From the NCBI RefSeq assembly GCF_000381965.1, contig NZ_KB908455.1, positions 62,001-126,000 on the forward strand: DNA of 64,000 nt, written 5' to 3'. Below the pieces are notes generated by a model. The model saw only the letters and a program-made list of their open reading frames with translations, did no database searches and had not been told where the DNA came from. Origin of the DNA: Oceanimonas smirnovii ATCC BAA-899 (GTDB lineage: Bacteria > Pseudomonadota > Gammaproteobacteria > Enterobacterales > Aeromonadaceae). Position 1 is the first letter of the stretch. Each line of letters begins with the position of its first letter. Shown piece by piece: positions 45,283-54,724 of the stretch. A program made the position numbers and the translations under genes.

Positions 45283-45924
45283 TTAAACCCACTCGGGCAG
45301 ATGGCGAATGTCATCAATCAGGGCCACGGGCTTGTGCACGCCCAGCTGATCCCGGTTATGCACTCCGTAAGTGACACCAATGCGGTCCATGCCAATGGCT
45401 TCGGCCATGGCCAGATCGTAACTGGAGTCCCCTACCATCACTGCCTGCTCCGGTGCCATCCGCAGCTCGTCAAGAATTTGTGCCAGCATCAGCGGATCCG
45501 GCTTGGAACGCGCCTGATCGGCACCGCGCAACGCATGAAAAAGGTGACCCAGGCCTGAGTCTTTCAGCACCAGATCAAGCCCTTCCCGGGCCTTGCCGGT
45601 GGCCACTGCCAGCCGGTAGCCGGTCTGATGCAAACCAGTGAGCACCTTGTCCGCGCCGGCAAACAGCGGTGATGGCGTGGTGTTCAGCTCAAGATAATGC
45701 CGGCGGTAGGCATGCAGCAGCGCATCACTTTCGGCGACCGTCAATTCACCAAACAAAACGGGGAACGCCTTATACAGGCTGAGCCCGATAATATGGCGCA
45801 CCGCCTCAGGCGTGGGCACCGGCTGGTTGCAGTCCAGCGCCGCCGCCTGCATGGACGACACTATGCGGGCCACCGAGTCCATCAGGGTGCCGTCCCAGTC
45901 AAAGATCACCAGTTCATACTTCAT
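45283..45924 (-). CDS. HAD-superfamily phosphatase (phosphoglycolate-phosphatase-like)
   Basis: A 213-residue HAD subfamily IA enzyme. [10 protein letters not shown] (catalytic Asp pair), [10 protein letters not shown] (motif II), [12 protein letters not shown] (Lys motif III) and [17 protein letters not shown] (motif IV) with an alpha-helical cap. Substrate not predictable. Its ATG overlaps the rluC stop by four bases, the usual partner in these bacteria. Confidence 0.9.
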   Translation of the reverse strand: MKYELVIFDWDGTLMDSVARIVSSMQAAALDCNQPVPTPEAVRHIIGLSLYKAFPVLFGELTVAESDALLHAYRRHYLELNTTPSPLFAGADKVLTGLHQTGYRLAVATGKAREGLDLVLKDSGLGHLFHALRGADQARSKPDPLMLAQILDELRMAPEQAVMVGDSSYDLAMAEAIGMDRIGVTYGVHNRDQLGVHKPVALIDDIRHLPEWV

Positions 45925-46871
45925 TTTTTTGCCATTCTCGTCAGCAGTTTTTTCAGCGCCGGCTCCAGCGGTGCTTCCAGGGTCATGGTTTCTTCTCTGC
46001 CCGGGTGATAAAAGCGAATGCGGCAGGCATGTAAAAACAGCCGGGTCAGCCCCTGGCCGCGCATGGCTTCATCAAACTGGCGATCGCCATATTTATCGTC
46101 CCCTGCTATGGGATGGCCCGCATGCAACGTATGCACCCGAATCTGATGAGTACGGCCGGTGACCGGGCTGCACTCCACCAGGGTGGCACCGTCAAACTTC
46201 TGAATAATCCGAAAACGGGTTTCTGACGGCTTGCCGTCGCGGTCTACCCGCACCACCCGCTCACCGGAAGCCAGCTCGTTTTTCTTCAGCGGCGCCTTTA
46301 CCGACTTCTGATGCGCCTGCCACTGGCCGCGCACCAGCGCCAGATAATGTTTGTCCATGGTTTTCTCACGCAGCTGCTCGTGCAGGCTGCGCAGCATGCT
46401 GCGCTTTTTGGCCACCAGCAAAATGCCGGAGGTGTCCCGGTCCAGCCTGTGCACCAGCTCCAGAAAACGGGCCTGAGGCCGCAGGGAACGCAGCCCTTCA
46501 ATTACGCCAAAGCTAAGGCCACTGCCACCATGCACCGCCATGCCCGATGGCTTGTTCAGCACCAGCAGGGCATCATCTTCATACACAATGGCGTTTTCCA
46601 GCCCCTGCACGCTGTCGAGCTTGGCGGAAGGCAGTACTTCTTCCCGCTCTGCCACCCGCACCGGCGGCACCCGTATGATGTCACCGGCTACCAGCTTGTA
46701 TTCCGGTTTGATGCGCTTTTTATTAACTCTTACCTCGCCCTTGCGCAAAATTCGATAAATCAGGCTTTTGGGAACGCCTTTAAGCTGAGTCCGTAAAAAA
46801 TTGTCGATGCGCTGCCCTTCATGCTCAGCCTCTATGGTGAGCAGCCGCACGCTTTGATGGTCTTGTTTCAT
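45921..46871 (-). CDS. rluC: 23S rRNA pseudouridine(955/2504/2580) synthase
   Basis: A 316-residue pseudouridine synthase. N-terminal S4 domain (about 14-75: [22 protein letters not shown]) and RluA-type catalytic domain with [17 protein letters not shown] (catalytic Asp) and GRTHQIRVH. Starts [19 protein letters not shown] at 46871; 62 more in-frame codons upstream lie in the rne leader and are not credible. Divergent from rne as in E. coli. Confidence 0.95.
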   Translation of the reverse strand: MKQDHQSVRLLTIEAEHEGQRIDNFLRTQLKGVPKSLIYRILRKGEVRVNKKRIKPEYKLVAGDIIRVPPVRVAEREEVLPSAKLDSVQGLENAIVYEDDALLVLNKPSGMAVHGGSGLSFGVIEGLRSLRPQARFLELVHRLDRDTSGILLVAKKRSMLRSLHEQLREKTMDKHYLALVRGQWQAHQKSVKAPLKKNELASGERVVRVDRDGKPSETRFRIIQKFDGATLVECSPVTGRTHQIRVHTLHAGHPIAGDDKYGDRQFDEAMRGQGLTRLFLHACRIRFYHPGREETMTLEAPLEPALKKLLTRMAKK

Positions 46872-47207
46872 GGGCGGGATTCTACCACCGAAGCCGGTGT
46901 TTTTGCTGCAAAAAAGGTGCCTTGCTATGGTTGTGGGTAAAGTGTGATAATGCAGAAGATTTTCGCGCTTTCCCGGTTGGGGAAGCGCACACAAAAACCC
47001 CGGAAACACCGTCAGGTTCGCGACCTTTGGGCTTTCTCCCCTTTTGACGTGAAACACACCTGAAAAATGCGCCTCATGCGTAGCCAGCCGGGAGGCTGTA
47101 ACGACTACGCTAAAAGACCCGAGGCCGGTGTCGGTCGGAACCTGACGGGTATTCCGGGGAATCTGAACACTGTAAAAAACAGTAAAAACATATAAAAAGA
47201 GTACTAA
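46872..47207 (+). promoter_or_regulatory. rne 5' leader with a long-range stem
   Basis: No gene lies in these 336 bases. CCCCGGAAACACCGTCAGGT.. (46998-47019) pairs with ..ACCTGACGGGTATTCCGGGG (47138-47159) in 8+11 bp with a 3-base internal loop. The interior holds GCGTAG/CTACGC closing CAGCC-GGGA-GGCTG. In E. coli a structured rne leader lets RNase E cut its own mRNA; the position and design here suggest the same autoregulation. Promoters for rne and rluC should also lie here. Confidence 0.7.
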
Positions 47208-50144
47208 ATGAAAAGAATGCTAATTAACGCAACCCAGGAAGAGGAGTTGCGCGTTGCCCTGGTGGACGGGCAAAGGCTGTATGATCTCGATATTGAAAGC
47301 CCCGGCCACGAGCAGAAAAAAGCCAACATTTACAAAGGCAAAATCACGCGGGTAGAACCCAGCCTGGAAGCCGCCTTTGTTGACTACGGTGCCGAGCGCC
47401 ACGGCTTTTTGCCCCTCAAGGAAATTGCCCGCAACTATTTCCCTGAAGGCTACACCTATCAGGGTCGCCCCAACATCAAGGAAGTGGTCAAGGAAGGTCA
47501 GGAAGTTATTGTTCAGATTGATAAGGAAGAACGTGGCAACAAAGGGGCTGCGCTTACCACCTTTATCAGCCTGGCCGGCTCCTACCTGGTACTGATGCCC
47601 AACAACCCCCGTGCCGGTGGTATCTCACGCCGCATCGAGGGCGACGAGCGCACTGAACTGAAAGAAGCCCTCTCCCGCCTCAAGTTGCCCGACGGCATGG
47701 GCCTGATTGTGCGCACCGCCGGTGTGGGTAAATCCGGTGAAGAGCTGGAATGGGATCTGAATGTACTGAAAGCCCACTGGGCTTCCATTCAGGAAGCCGC
47801 CGACAGCCGTACCGCTCCTTTCCTTATCCATCAGGAAAGCAATGTCATTGTGCGCGCCATTCGCGACTACCTGCGCCGGGATATCGGTGAAATTCTTATC
47901 GATAACCCCGTAGTATTTGAACGTGCGAAGCAGCACATTCAGCTGGTGCGCCCCGATTTTGTCAACCGGGTGAAGCTGTATGAGGGCGATGTGCCCATGT
48001 TCAGCCACTACCAGATTGAGAGCCAGATTGAATCGGCGTTTCAGCGGGAAGTGCGCCTGCCGTCCGGCGGCAGCATCGTTATTGACCCCACCGAAGCGCT
48101 CACCTCCATCGATATCAACTCGTCCCGCGCGACCAAGGGCGGCGATATTGAAGAAACCGCGCTGCAGACCAACCTGGAAGCGGCAGAGGAAATTGCCCGC
48201 CAGCTGCGCCTGCGCGACCTGGGCGGCCTGGTGGTGATCGACTTTATCGACATGACACCAGTGCGCCACCAGCGTGAAGTGGAAAACCGCCTGCGCGACG
48301 CCGTGCGGCAAGACCGTGCCCGCATTCAGCTGGGGCGTATTTCCCGCTTTGGTCTGCTGGAAATGTCTCGTCAGCGCCTGCGTCCGTCTTTGGGCGAGTC
48401 CAGCACCCATGTGTGCCCCCGCTGTCTGGGTCAGGGTACCATTCGTGATAACGAGTCGCTGGCACTGGCCATTCTGCGCCTGATTGAAGAAGAGGCCCTG
48501 AAAGACAATACCGGCCAGATCCACGGTCAGGTGCCGGTGGACGTAGCCGCCTATCTGCTCAACGAAAAGCGCAAATCCATTGCCAATCTGGAAAACCGCT
48601 ACAAGGTTGATATTTTCATCATTCCTAACGAGCAGCTGGAAACCCCGCACTTCGACGTAACCCGGGTGCGCAGCAGCGATGTGGAAGACGTCACCAGCTT
48701 TGAACTGAAAACTGAGGTAGAGCAAACTGCCTATCAGCCGCGCCAGCATGAAGCCGCCAAAAAGATTGAGCAGCCGGTCCTGCAGGGCTTTACCGCCCCC
48801 GCTCCGGCTCCGGCAGCGACCAGCCCTGCGGCAGCAAAACCGTCTCAGCCCAGCCAGCCCGGCCTTCTGAGCCGACTGTTCAGCACCATTGCCGGCTGGT
48901 TCAAGAGCAGCGAACAGCCGCAAGCCTCTGCCACACAGGAGCAGACTTCTGCCGACCGCAACGAGCGCAGCAATAACCGTCAACCGCGAAATGGTGAACG
49001 TCAGGATCGCCGCCAGCGTAACGATCGCCGCAGCAATAACCGCAATCGCAAACCGCGTGATGAAGAGCGCGCTCAAAAGCCGGCAGCGGCCGCCCCGCAG
49101 GACAACACCGAGCAGCAGCAGCCAAAGGCCGAGCGCCCACGCCGTGAGCGTCGCAAGCCCCGTCGTGAGCAGCAGCCCGAGCGCGCCGCCCGTCAGCAGG
49201 AGCAGCAAACGGCTCAGAACGTGCCACAACAAACTCAGGCCCCTGCCCCGCAGCAGGAAGCACAACAGGAGCAGGCACGTGAACAGGCCGTGGCCGAGCG
49301 CCGCGAGCGCCGTCAGCTGCGTAAACAGGTACGTCTCGACAGTGAGGGCCGCACTCAGGACGCCAAGCCTGCGCCCGAGAAAACCCGTGAGCCCGAGCAA
49401 ACCGCCGCCCCTGCCAACGAGCAGCCTCAGCCGCACAAACGCGCGCCCAAGCGCAAGCGCATCAATGAAGACAGCCGTCGTCGCCGCCGGGAAGAAACCA
49501 TTGCTGCCCTGATTGAGCGCGAAGGTGAAGAAAAATGGGTAGCCTCTGAAGCCACTCAGGCCGAGCAACAGCCAGCACCTGTACAGCCCGAGCCTAAACC
49601 GGCTCAAGAGCCGGCCAAGGCAGAGCAGCCTGTGCAAGAGCCGGTTAAAACCGAGCCTGCGCCGCAAGCCGAACAAGCCAAGCCGGACGTCGCTCAGGAA
49701 GTGGTTGCTCAGGAAGAAAAAGCTCAGCCACAAGTGAAAGCAGAAGAGCCCAAAGCGGTACAGGAAGCGCCGGCAGAGCCTGCAGTTGCTGCAGAGCCAG
49801 TGGCAGAAGCTGAACAGGAAACCAAGGCCGAGCCTGAAGCAGCGCCCACAGCTGAACAAGAAGCCAAGGCCGCGCCCGAGCCAACTGCACCGGTGCAAGC
49901 CGAGCCTGTAGCAGCTGCTGCGCAGCCTGCCAAAGAGGCAAAACCGGCTCCTGTGGCACTGGGTCGCTACCTGGCTGCCCGCAAGGCCTCCGCGCCCATG
50001 ACCAAACCACCGGTTGTGGAAGCAGCACCTTATGTGAAGCCCGACTACCCGCCTCTGGTACGCGAACCCATCGCCACCAGTGGCCGCCAGGGCGGCAGCA
50101 TCAACGCTACCAATCAGGCCTCGGCCCCCATGGCCAAACCCTGA
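47208..50144 (+). CDS. rne: Ribonuclease E
   Basis: A 978-residue endoribonuclease, scaffold of the RNA degradosome. The catalytic half (about 1-510) has [21 protein letters not shown]1 domain (about 35-125), DNase-I-like metal site [20 protein letters not shown] and [12 protein letters not shown], and the Zn-link CPRCLGQGT. The C-terminal half (about 520-978) is disordered: Arg-rich RNA-binding part ([12 protein letters not shown]...) and a long Ala/Glu/Gln/Pro repeat region, which holds partner-binding sites. Family length is about 1,000. Likely autoregulated through the leader. Confidence 0.97.
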   Translation: MKRMLINATQEEELRVALVDGQRLYDLDIESPGHEQKKANIYKGKITRVEPSLEAAFVDYGAERHGFLPLKEIARNYFPEGYTYQGRPNIKEVVKEGQEVIVQIDKEERGNKGAALTTFISLAGSYLVLMPNNPRAGGISRRIEGDERTELKEALSRLKLPDGMGLIVRTAGVGKSGEELEWDLNVLKAHWASIQEAADSRTAPFLIHQESNVIVRAIRDYLRRDIGEILIDNPVVFERAKQHIQLVRPDFVNRVKLYEGDVPMFSHYQIESQIESAFQREVRLPSGGSIVIDPTEALTSIDINSSRATKGGDIEETALQTNLEAAEEIARQLRLRDLGGLVVIDFIDMTPVRHQREVENRLRDAVRQDRARIQLGRISRFGLLEMSRQRLRPSLGESSTHVCPRCLGQGTIRDNESLALAILRLIEEEALKDNTGQIHGQVPVDVAAYLLNEKRKSIANLENRYKVDIFIIPNEQLETPHFDVTRVRSSDVEDVTSFELKTEVEQTAYQPRQHEAAKKIEQPVLQGFTAPAPAPAATSPAAAKPSQPSQPGLLSRLFSTIAGWFKSSEQPQASATQEQTSADRNERSNNRQPRNGERQDRRQRNDRRSNNRNRKPRDEERAQKPAAAAPQDNTEQQQPKAERPRRERRKPRREQQPERAARQQEQQTAQNVPQQTQAPAPQQEAQQEQAREQAVAERRERRQLRKQVRLDSEGRTQDAKPAPEKTREPEQTAAPANEQPQPHKRAPKRKRINEDSRRRRREETIAALIEREGEEKWVASEATQAEQQPAPVQPEPKPAQEPAKAEQPVQEPVKTEPAPQAEQAKPDVAQEVVAQEEKAQPQVKAEEPKAVQEAPAEPAVAAEPVAEAEQETKAEPEAAPTAEQEAKAAPEPTAPVQAEPVAAAAQPAKEAKPAPVALGRYLAARKASAPMTKPPVVEAAPYVKPDYPPLVREPIATSGRQGGSINATNQASAPMAKP

Positions 50145-50161
50145 TCACAGTGCGCTAACAG

Positions 50162-50187
50162 AAAAAGGCTCCCTCGGGAGCCTTTTT
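50162..50187. terminator. Bidirectional terminator after rne
   Basis: AAAAAGGCTCCC-TC-GGGAGCCTTTTT, a 12-bp stem with A and T tracts on both sides, 17 bases after the rne stop. Confidence 0.95.
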
Positions 50188-50225
50188 ATATTCCGTGGCT
50201 TATCTGCGACACCCCGTCATTTGTA

Positions 50226-50253
50226 GATTGGGATGAGCATGGCGAATCCCAAC
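50226..50253. repeat. Copy of a dispersed GTTGGGAT..ATCCCAAC hairpin
   Basis: ATTGGGAT-GAGCATGGCG-AATCCCAAC, forming a 7-8 bp stem. Related copies are at 5398-5426 and (inverted) 33383-33409. Lies in the 170-base gap between rne and the phosphatase gene, with no gene. Confidence 0.7.
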
Positions 50254-50314
50254 AATAACAGACAAACCTGCAATCTTTCTTGAAGCCTGTTGCACAGGCT
50301 CTGCCAGCTACATG

Positions 50315-50800
50315 CTAGCCCTTAATCTGCCTAAGCACCCCATCACAGGCGGCTTCCACCAGATCCAGCACCTGCTCAAAGCCCTGATCCCCGCCATAAT
50401 ACGGATCCGGCACCTCCTGCTCGGGGCCATCGGCAAAGCTCAGCAACAGCTTCACCTTGTGAGCATGCGCCGGCGGACATAGTTTCTGTAAGTCCCGCAG
50501 GTTTTCCTTATCTGCCGCCAGGATCAAATCAAAACGGGCAAAATCATCCACCGTCACCTGACGGGCACGCATACCGGAAAAGTCGTAGCCCCTCGCCTCA
50601 CCCGCTGCTCTGGCGCGTGCATCCGGCCCGTTACCGGCGTGAAAACCAATGGTCCCCGCCGAATCAATCTCCAGCTCTACCCCCGCCAGCCGCGCCTTAT
50701 GGCGCAACACCGCCTCGGCGGTGGGAGAACGGCAAATATTGCCCATGCACACTGTAAGCACTTTGTATTTTTGGTTATTTTTTAACTGTTGTTCAGACAT
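50315..50800 (-). CDS. Low-molecular-weight protein tyrosine phosphatase
   Basis: A 161-residue LMW-PTP. P-loop VCMGNICRSPTAEAV (C-x5-R nucleophile Cys with Arg) and the general acid in EVPDPYYGGDQGFEQV are diagnostic. In bacteria such enzymes dephosphorylate tyrosine kinases or small proteins; it lacks a capsule gene context, so it is not assigned as Wzb. 27 bases separate it from the metallopeptidase gene upstream. Confidence 0.93.
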   Translation of the reverse strand: MSEQQLKNNQKYKVLTVCMGNICRSPTAEAVLRHKARLAGVELEIDSAGTIGFHAGNGPDARARAAGEARGYDFSGMRARQVTVDDFARFDLILAADKENLRDLQKLCPPAHAHKVKLLLSFADGPEQEVPDPYYGGDQGFEQVLDLVEAACDGVLRQIKG

Positions 50801-50827
50801 GCTGCATTCCTTTACGTTTTTCTAAAA

Positions 50828-51544
50828 TCAATATTCCCACCGCTCATGGCTGAGCGGCCCTTTGTTCAGCAGGGCTTTGCGCTCCTGCCAGTCGGGCAGG
50901 TAACGATCCATATACTGCCGAAAACGTTCGTTATGGTGGCGCTCCAGCAGGTGCACAAGCTCGTGCACCAGTATGTACTCCAGGCATTCCGGAGGCTTTT
51001 TGGCCAGCTCCAGATTAAGCCAGATGCGTTTGCTCTGAATACTGCAACTGCCCCACTTGGTTTTCATCTTCTTTACGCCCCAGGCGGCGGCTTCTACACC
51101 CAGTACTGGCGTCCAATAATCCAGCAGCTCACTGATATGGCGCTTCATTTCGGCACGATAAAAGCTATCCATCACCCGAGCCTTGTTATCCCGGCTGGTG
51201 CCGGGATTAACCCAAAGATGCAGCTTGTTGTTGCCCTGATGAGTGATTTCGTGGCGACCGGTGCGCTCGGTCAGTTCCAGCCGGTAACGTCTGCCCCACA
51301 GATAGTGGGATTCGCCACTTACCATTTCCCGTTCCGACTGCCGGGGTTGATCAATAAAGCCCTGCTGCTGCTTTTTAATCCAGGGAATGCGGCTGATCAC
51401 TGCCATGCGAACGGCAGTGTCAGTCATTTTCTCGGGTGCGGATACCCTCACCCGGCCATCGGGGGGCAGCACACTGATATGCAGGTGCTTGATGGCCTTG
51501 CGGTTTAACTGCACCGCCAGGCTGCCAATCTGCATCACTGGCAT
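50828..51544 (-). CDS. YgjP-like zinc metallopeptidase (DUF45)
   Basis: A 238-residue protein. The zinc motif HELVHLLERHHNERF (HExxH-x8-H type) follows KMKTKWGSCSIQSKRIWLNLEL, the conserved WGSC strand of DUF45/YgjP proteins. Its ATG overlaps the hsdR stop (TGATG), so it is co-translated with the restriction subunit. YgjP genes often accompany type I restriction loci; the role is unknown. Confidence 0.9.
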   Translation of the reverse strand: MPVMQIGSLAVQLNRKAIKHLHISVLPPDGRVRVSAPEKMTDTAVRMAVISRIPWIKKQQQGFIDQPRQSEREMVSGESHYLWGRRYRLELTERTGRHEITHQGNNKLHLWVNPGTSRDNKARVMDSFYRAEMKRHISELLDYWTPVLGVEAAAWGVKKMKTKWGSCSIQSKRIWLNLELAKKPPECLEYILVHELVHLLERHHNERFRQYMDRYLPDWQERKALLNKGPLSHERWEY

Positions 51545-54500
51545 CAGTGGTAGTCCTTCTGGGCCTTGGCCAGCTCCATCACCTGCTTGATGTCCACATC
51601 ATAATCGCTGGTTTCTTCACGCACGGCGTTGGCAATTTCCCGCTCCTTGAAACGATCACCCACCCAATCCGCCTTCTTGGTAAAGCGGATGGCGCTGTCA
51701 ATTTTGGTTATCAGCACTTCATCCTGGCCCAGGTTGTCGTACAGGGCACGTTTGGCCTGGGTGTCCATGGTGGCGGGATAGCTGCTGCCTCCCTGCTCAG
51801 GCTTGGTCACCTTGCTGGCCAGTGCCCGTATTTGCTCCAGGTATTCCTGATAAGACAGTGCCTGTTGCCGCCGTTGTTCGATCAGTTCGTCCAGCAGCAC
51901 CGACATGCGCTCGTAATATTTGGGGTTGACCGGGTTTTCATCCACTATGGTCTTGCGCACGTTGTTCTCTATCGCTTCTGCCATCGCATCCTGGTTGTTG
52001 GCCAGCCCTTCCGGCAGCGCCTTGATCAGATCGTCGCCCTGCTTTTGCACTACCAGCTCGATCAGGCCCAGCTCTTCAAAGTCCATCAATACTTCGCTGT
52101 CGTCGGCGCGGATATACATATCCAGCAAGTAACGCATGGCCGGCTCAAACCGTTTCATATCCAGGGCATCACCACTGCCTTGCTTCACTTCGTCGCGCAC
52201 TTTTTCATAGTGAGCCACTTCAGCACGGATCTCCTCGATATCACTCAGTGCGTAACCGGCAGCGGGCATTTCATTGGCGATATTGGCAAAGGCACGCAGC
52301 AACTTAGCCACGCTCCGGTAAAGGGTCAGACGCAGGGCTTCCTTCTCGGTCAGCTCGTCCTGATTCTGCCCCGACACGCCACAAAAGTAATGCAAATAAT
52401 CGGCGGTGCCACGGGGGGAGCGCACCGGCTCGCACAGGGCGCGCACCATCTCCAGCGCGGTTTCCAGGTCTTCTCTGGCTTGCACCAGCCGGTCTTTCAG
52501 CAGGCCGGCCACATCTTCCTTGTCGTAGCCGTCAAAGGCACCGGCGGTGTAATCAGTAATGGCCTTGTCCAGCGACTTGAACAAGTCCTTGTAGTCGATG
52601 ATGTAGCCATATTCCTTGTCGTCACCATCCAGCCGGTTAACCCGGCAGATGGCCTGAAACAGGTTGTGATCGGCCATTTGCTTGTCGATATACAGGTAAG
52701 TGGCCGATGGCGCATCAAAGCCGGTAAGCAGCTTGTCTACCACAATCAGCAGGCGCATCTGGCCCGGCTCCTCGATAAAGCGTTTCTTTACCTCTTTCTC
52801 AAACAGCTCGGCCTTGCTCATCACCTCCTGCTCGGTGGTGCCAAAGTGCTCTGCCAGCATCTTGCGGTAAATATCGTACTTGAACAGTTTTTCAGTCAGC
52901 CCTTCACCACTTTCTTCCCCCTTAATGCTGGCGGCCGTTGGCTGATAACTGGTCACAATGGCCACCTTGCCCGCCAGATCGGTCTGGCTGAACAGCTCAT
53001 ACGCCTTACAGGCCTGATATACGCTGGCACACACCAGCATGGCATTACCCCGCCCGTCCGCCAGGCGAGATCGTTTTTTCATATCCAGCCAGATATCCGC
53101 CACTATTTTTTCCAGCCGCGACTTGCTGGACAGCACCTTTTGCATGGTGCCCCACTTCTGCTTGAGCTGGGTTCTGGCCAGGTTGGAAAGCCCCTGCGTA
53201 TTAACATCAAACCACTCATCCACCCGTTTTGGTGAGGTCAGCTGCTGATCGATATCCCGCGCCTCGTAGCGCAGATCCAGCACCACGCCGTCACTCACGG
53301 CCTCGTCGAACTTGTAGGTGTGAATAAAGGGGCCGAACACTTCCACCGACTTTTTCTTGTCCTTTTTCATCAGCGGCGTGCCGGTAAAACCGATAAACAT
53401 GGCCTCGGGCACTATGACCTTCATCGCCTCATGCAGCTTGCCCGACTGAGTGCGGTGGCACTCATCCACAAACACGAACAGCTCACCCTTGGCACGAAAG
53501 TCGCTGGCCAGGGCCGCTTTCAGCTCCTTGATGAAGTCCTCGGTGGCGGCTTTATCCTCTTCTTCGCCTTGCTGGCGGCCAAACTTGTGTACCAGCGAGC
53601 ACAGCAGCCAGGGGGTGGGCTGATTGAGGGTGGTCAGCAGATCGGCACCGCTTTTGGTGCGATAGATCTCTTCCTCCACCCCGCTGAACACCTTTTCTAT
53701 CTGCTCATCCAGCTCGGTGCGGTCGGTCACGATCAGCACGCGGGCGTCTTTCACGTTTTCCCGAATCCATTTCGCCAGCCATACCATGGTCAGGCTTTTG
53801 CCCGATCCCTGAGTGTGCCAGATGATGCCGCCTTCCTTACGGGCAATGTGCATTTTGGCGGCCTGAATACCAAAGAACTGGTTATGACGGCAGGTCTTTT
53901 TTACCCCAGCATCAAACACGATAAAGTTATGAATGATCTCCAGAAAACGCGCCTTGTCGCACAGCCGGGCCAAGTGCCAGTCCAGCGGGTTGCTATCAGG
54001 GTTGGGCGCGTCTTCCTTCCATTCCAGGTAATAGCGTTCCGGCGTTTCTATGGTGCCGTAGCGCAGCCCTTGAGTGTCGTTGCCGGCCATCACCAGCTGC
54101 ATGGTGGTAAAGAAGTTGCGGATAAAATCCTTTTTCTGGTTATCCAGGTTCTGGCGAATGCCCTCACTCACCGACACCGACGAACGCTTGAGCTCCAGCA
54201 AACCCAGGGCAATGCCATTCACATACAGCACGATATCCGGGCGTTTCTTGTTCTCACCTTTAATGGACACTTCTTCGGCAATGGCAAAATGGTTGGCCTG
54301 CGGGTTCTGCCAGTCAATCAGCCATACCGTCTGCTTTTGCTCACCGGCGCTTTCCTTGTCTTTTACGCCATAGCGCAGCAGCCGATACACCTCCTTGTTG
54401 GCGTAATAGAGCTGCTTGCCCTCGCCCAGCGCCGCTGCTGCATCCAGCTGGCGCAGCGCCCGGTTAATAAGCGCCGGGCTCACGCCCCGTTGTTGCAGCC

Positions 54501-54642
54501 AGGCTTCCAGCACATCGGCCTCAATATTGCGGTTGCCTTCCCTGTCCTGCCAGTTGCCCAGGTACTCATAACCCAATTCATTTTGAAAAAACCGCACTAC
54601 CCGGTTTTGAGTCTCGCGCTCGCGCTGCCCTACTGTTCCCAT
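51544..54642 (-). CDS. hsdR: Type I restriction enzyme, R (endonuclease/translocase) subunit
   Basis: A 1032-residue subunit. N-terminal nuclease: RPDIVLYVNGIALGLLELKR (D136, E150-x-K152). Superfamily 2 translocase: HTQGSGKSLTM (Walker A, 279-283), FVDECHRTQS (DECH, 393-396), GFTGTPL (420-424) and LLIVVDKLLTGFDAP, AICRVNRLDGDDKEYGYIID (motifs V, VI). A helical C-terminal part binds the methyltransferase. It translocates DNA and cuts when the HsdS target is unmodified. All motifs appear intact. 82 bases separate it from the DUF262 gene upstream. Confidence 0.95.
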   Translation of the reverse strand: MGTVGQRERETQNRVVRFFQNELGYEYLGNWQDREGNRNIEADVLEAWLQQRGVSPALINRALRQLDAAAALGEGKQLYYANKEVYRLLRYGVKDKESAGEQKQTVWLIDWQNPQANHFAIAEEVSIKGENKKRPDIVLYVNGIALGLLELKRSSVSVSEGIRQNLDNQKKDFIRNFFTTMQLVMAGNDTQGLRYGTIETPERYYLEWKEDAPNPDSNPLDWHLARLCDKARFLEIIHNFIVFDAGVKKTCRHNQFFGIQAAKMHIARKEGGIIWHTQGSGKSLTMVWLAKWIRENVKDARVLIVTDRTELDEQIEKVFSGVEEEIYRTKSGADLLTTLNQPTPWLLCSLVHKFGRQQGEEEDKAATEDFIKELKAALASDFRAKGELFVFVDECHRTQSGKLHEAMKVIVPEAMFIGFTGTPLMKKDKKKSVEVFGPFIHTYKFDEAVSDGVVLDLRYEARDIDQQLTSPKRVDEWFDVNTQGLSNLARTQLKQKWGTMQKVLSSKSRLEKIVADIWLDMKKRSRLADGRGNAMLVCASVYQACKAYELFSQTDLAGKVAIVTSYQPTAASIKGEESGEGLTEKLFKYDIYRKMLAEHFGTTEQEVMSKAELFEKEVKKRFIEEPGQMRLLIVVDKLLTGFDAPSATYLYIDKQMADHNLFQAICRVNRLDGDDKEYGYIIDYKDLFKSLDKAITDYTAGAFDGYDKEDVAGLLKDRLVQAREDLETALEMVRALCEPVRSPRGTADYLHYFCGVSGQNQDELTEKEALRLTLYRSVAKLLRAFANIANEMPAAGYALSDIEEIRAEVAHYEKVRDEVKQGSGDALDMKRFEPAMRYLLDMYIRADDSEVLMDFEELGLIELVVQKQGDDLIKALPEGLANNQDAMAEAIENNVRKTIVDENPVNPKYYERMSVLLDELIEQRRQQALSYQEYLEQIRALASKVTKPEQGGSSYPATMDTQAKRALYDNLGQDEVLITKIDSAIRFTKKADWVGDRFKEREIANAVREETSDYDVDIKQVMELAKAQKDYH

Positions 54643-54724
54643 TTATCCGTGCTCCCTGTCGCTCTTGCGGCTGTTCAGTGCCGCCAAGTTTTTTGTTATT
54701 GATGTGCACATCGCCATGCGCTTG

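Noticed and set aside
47625-49898. A 757-codon open frame antisense to rne
   Set aside because: It is a shadow of the low-complexity, GC-rich rne C-terminal region; it has no family motif and rne is certain.
51547-53235. Long plus-strand open frame opposite hsdR (562 codons)
   Set aside because: Antisense shadow of hsdR, whose helicase and nuclease motifs are intact.
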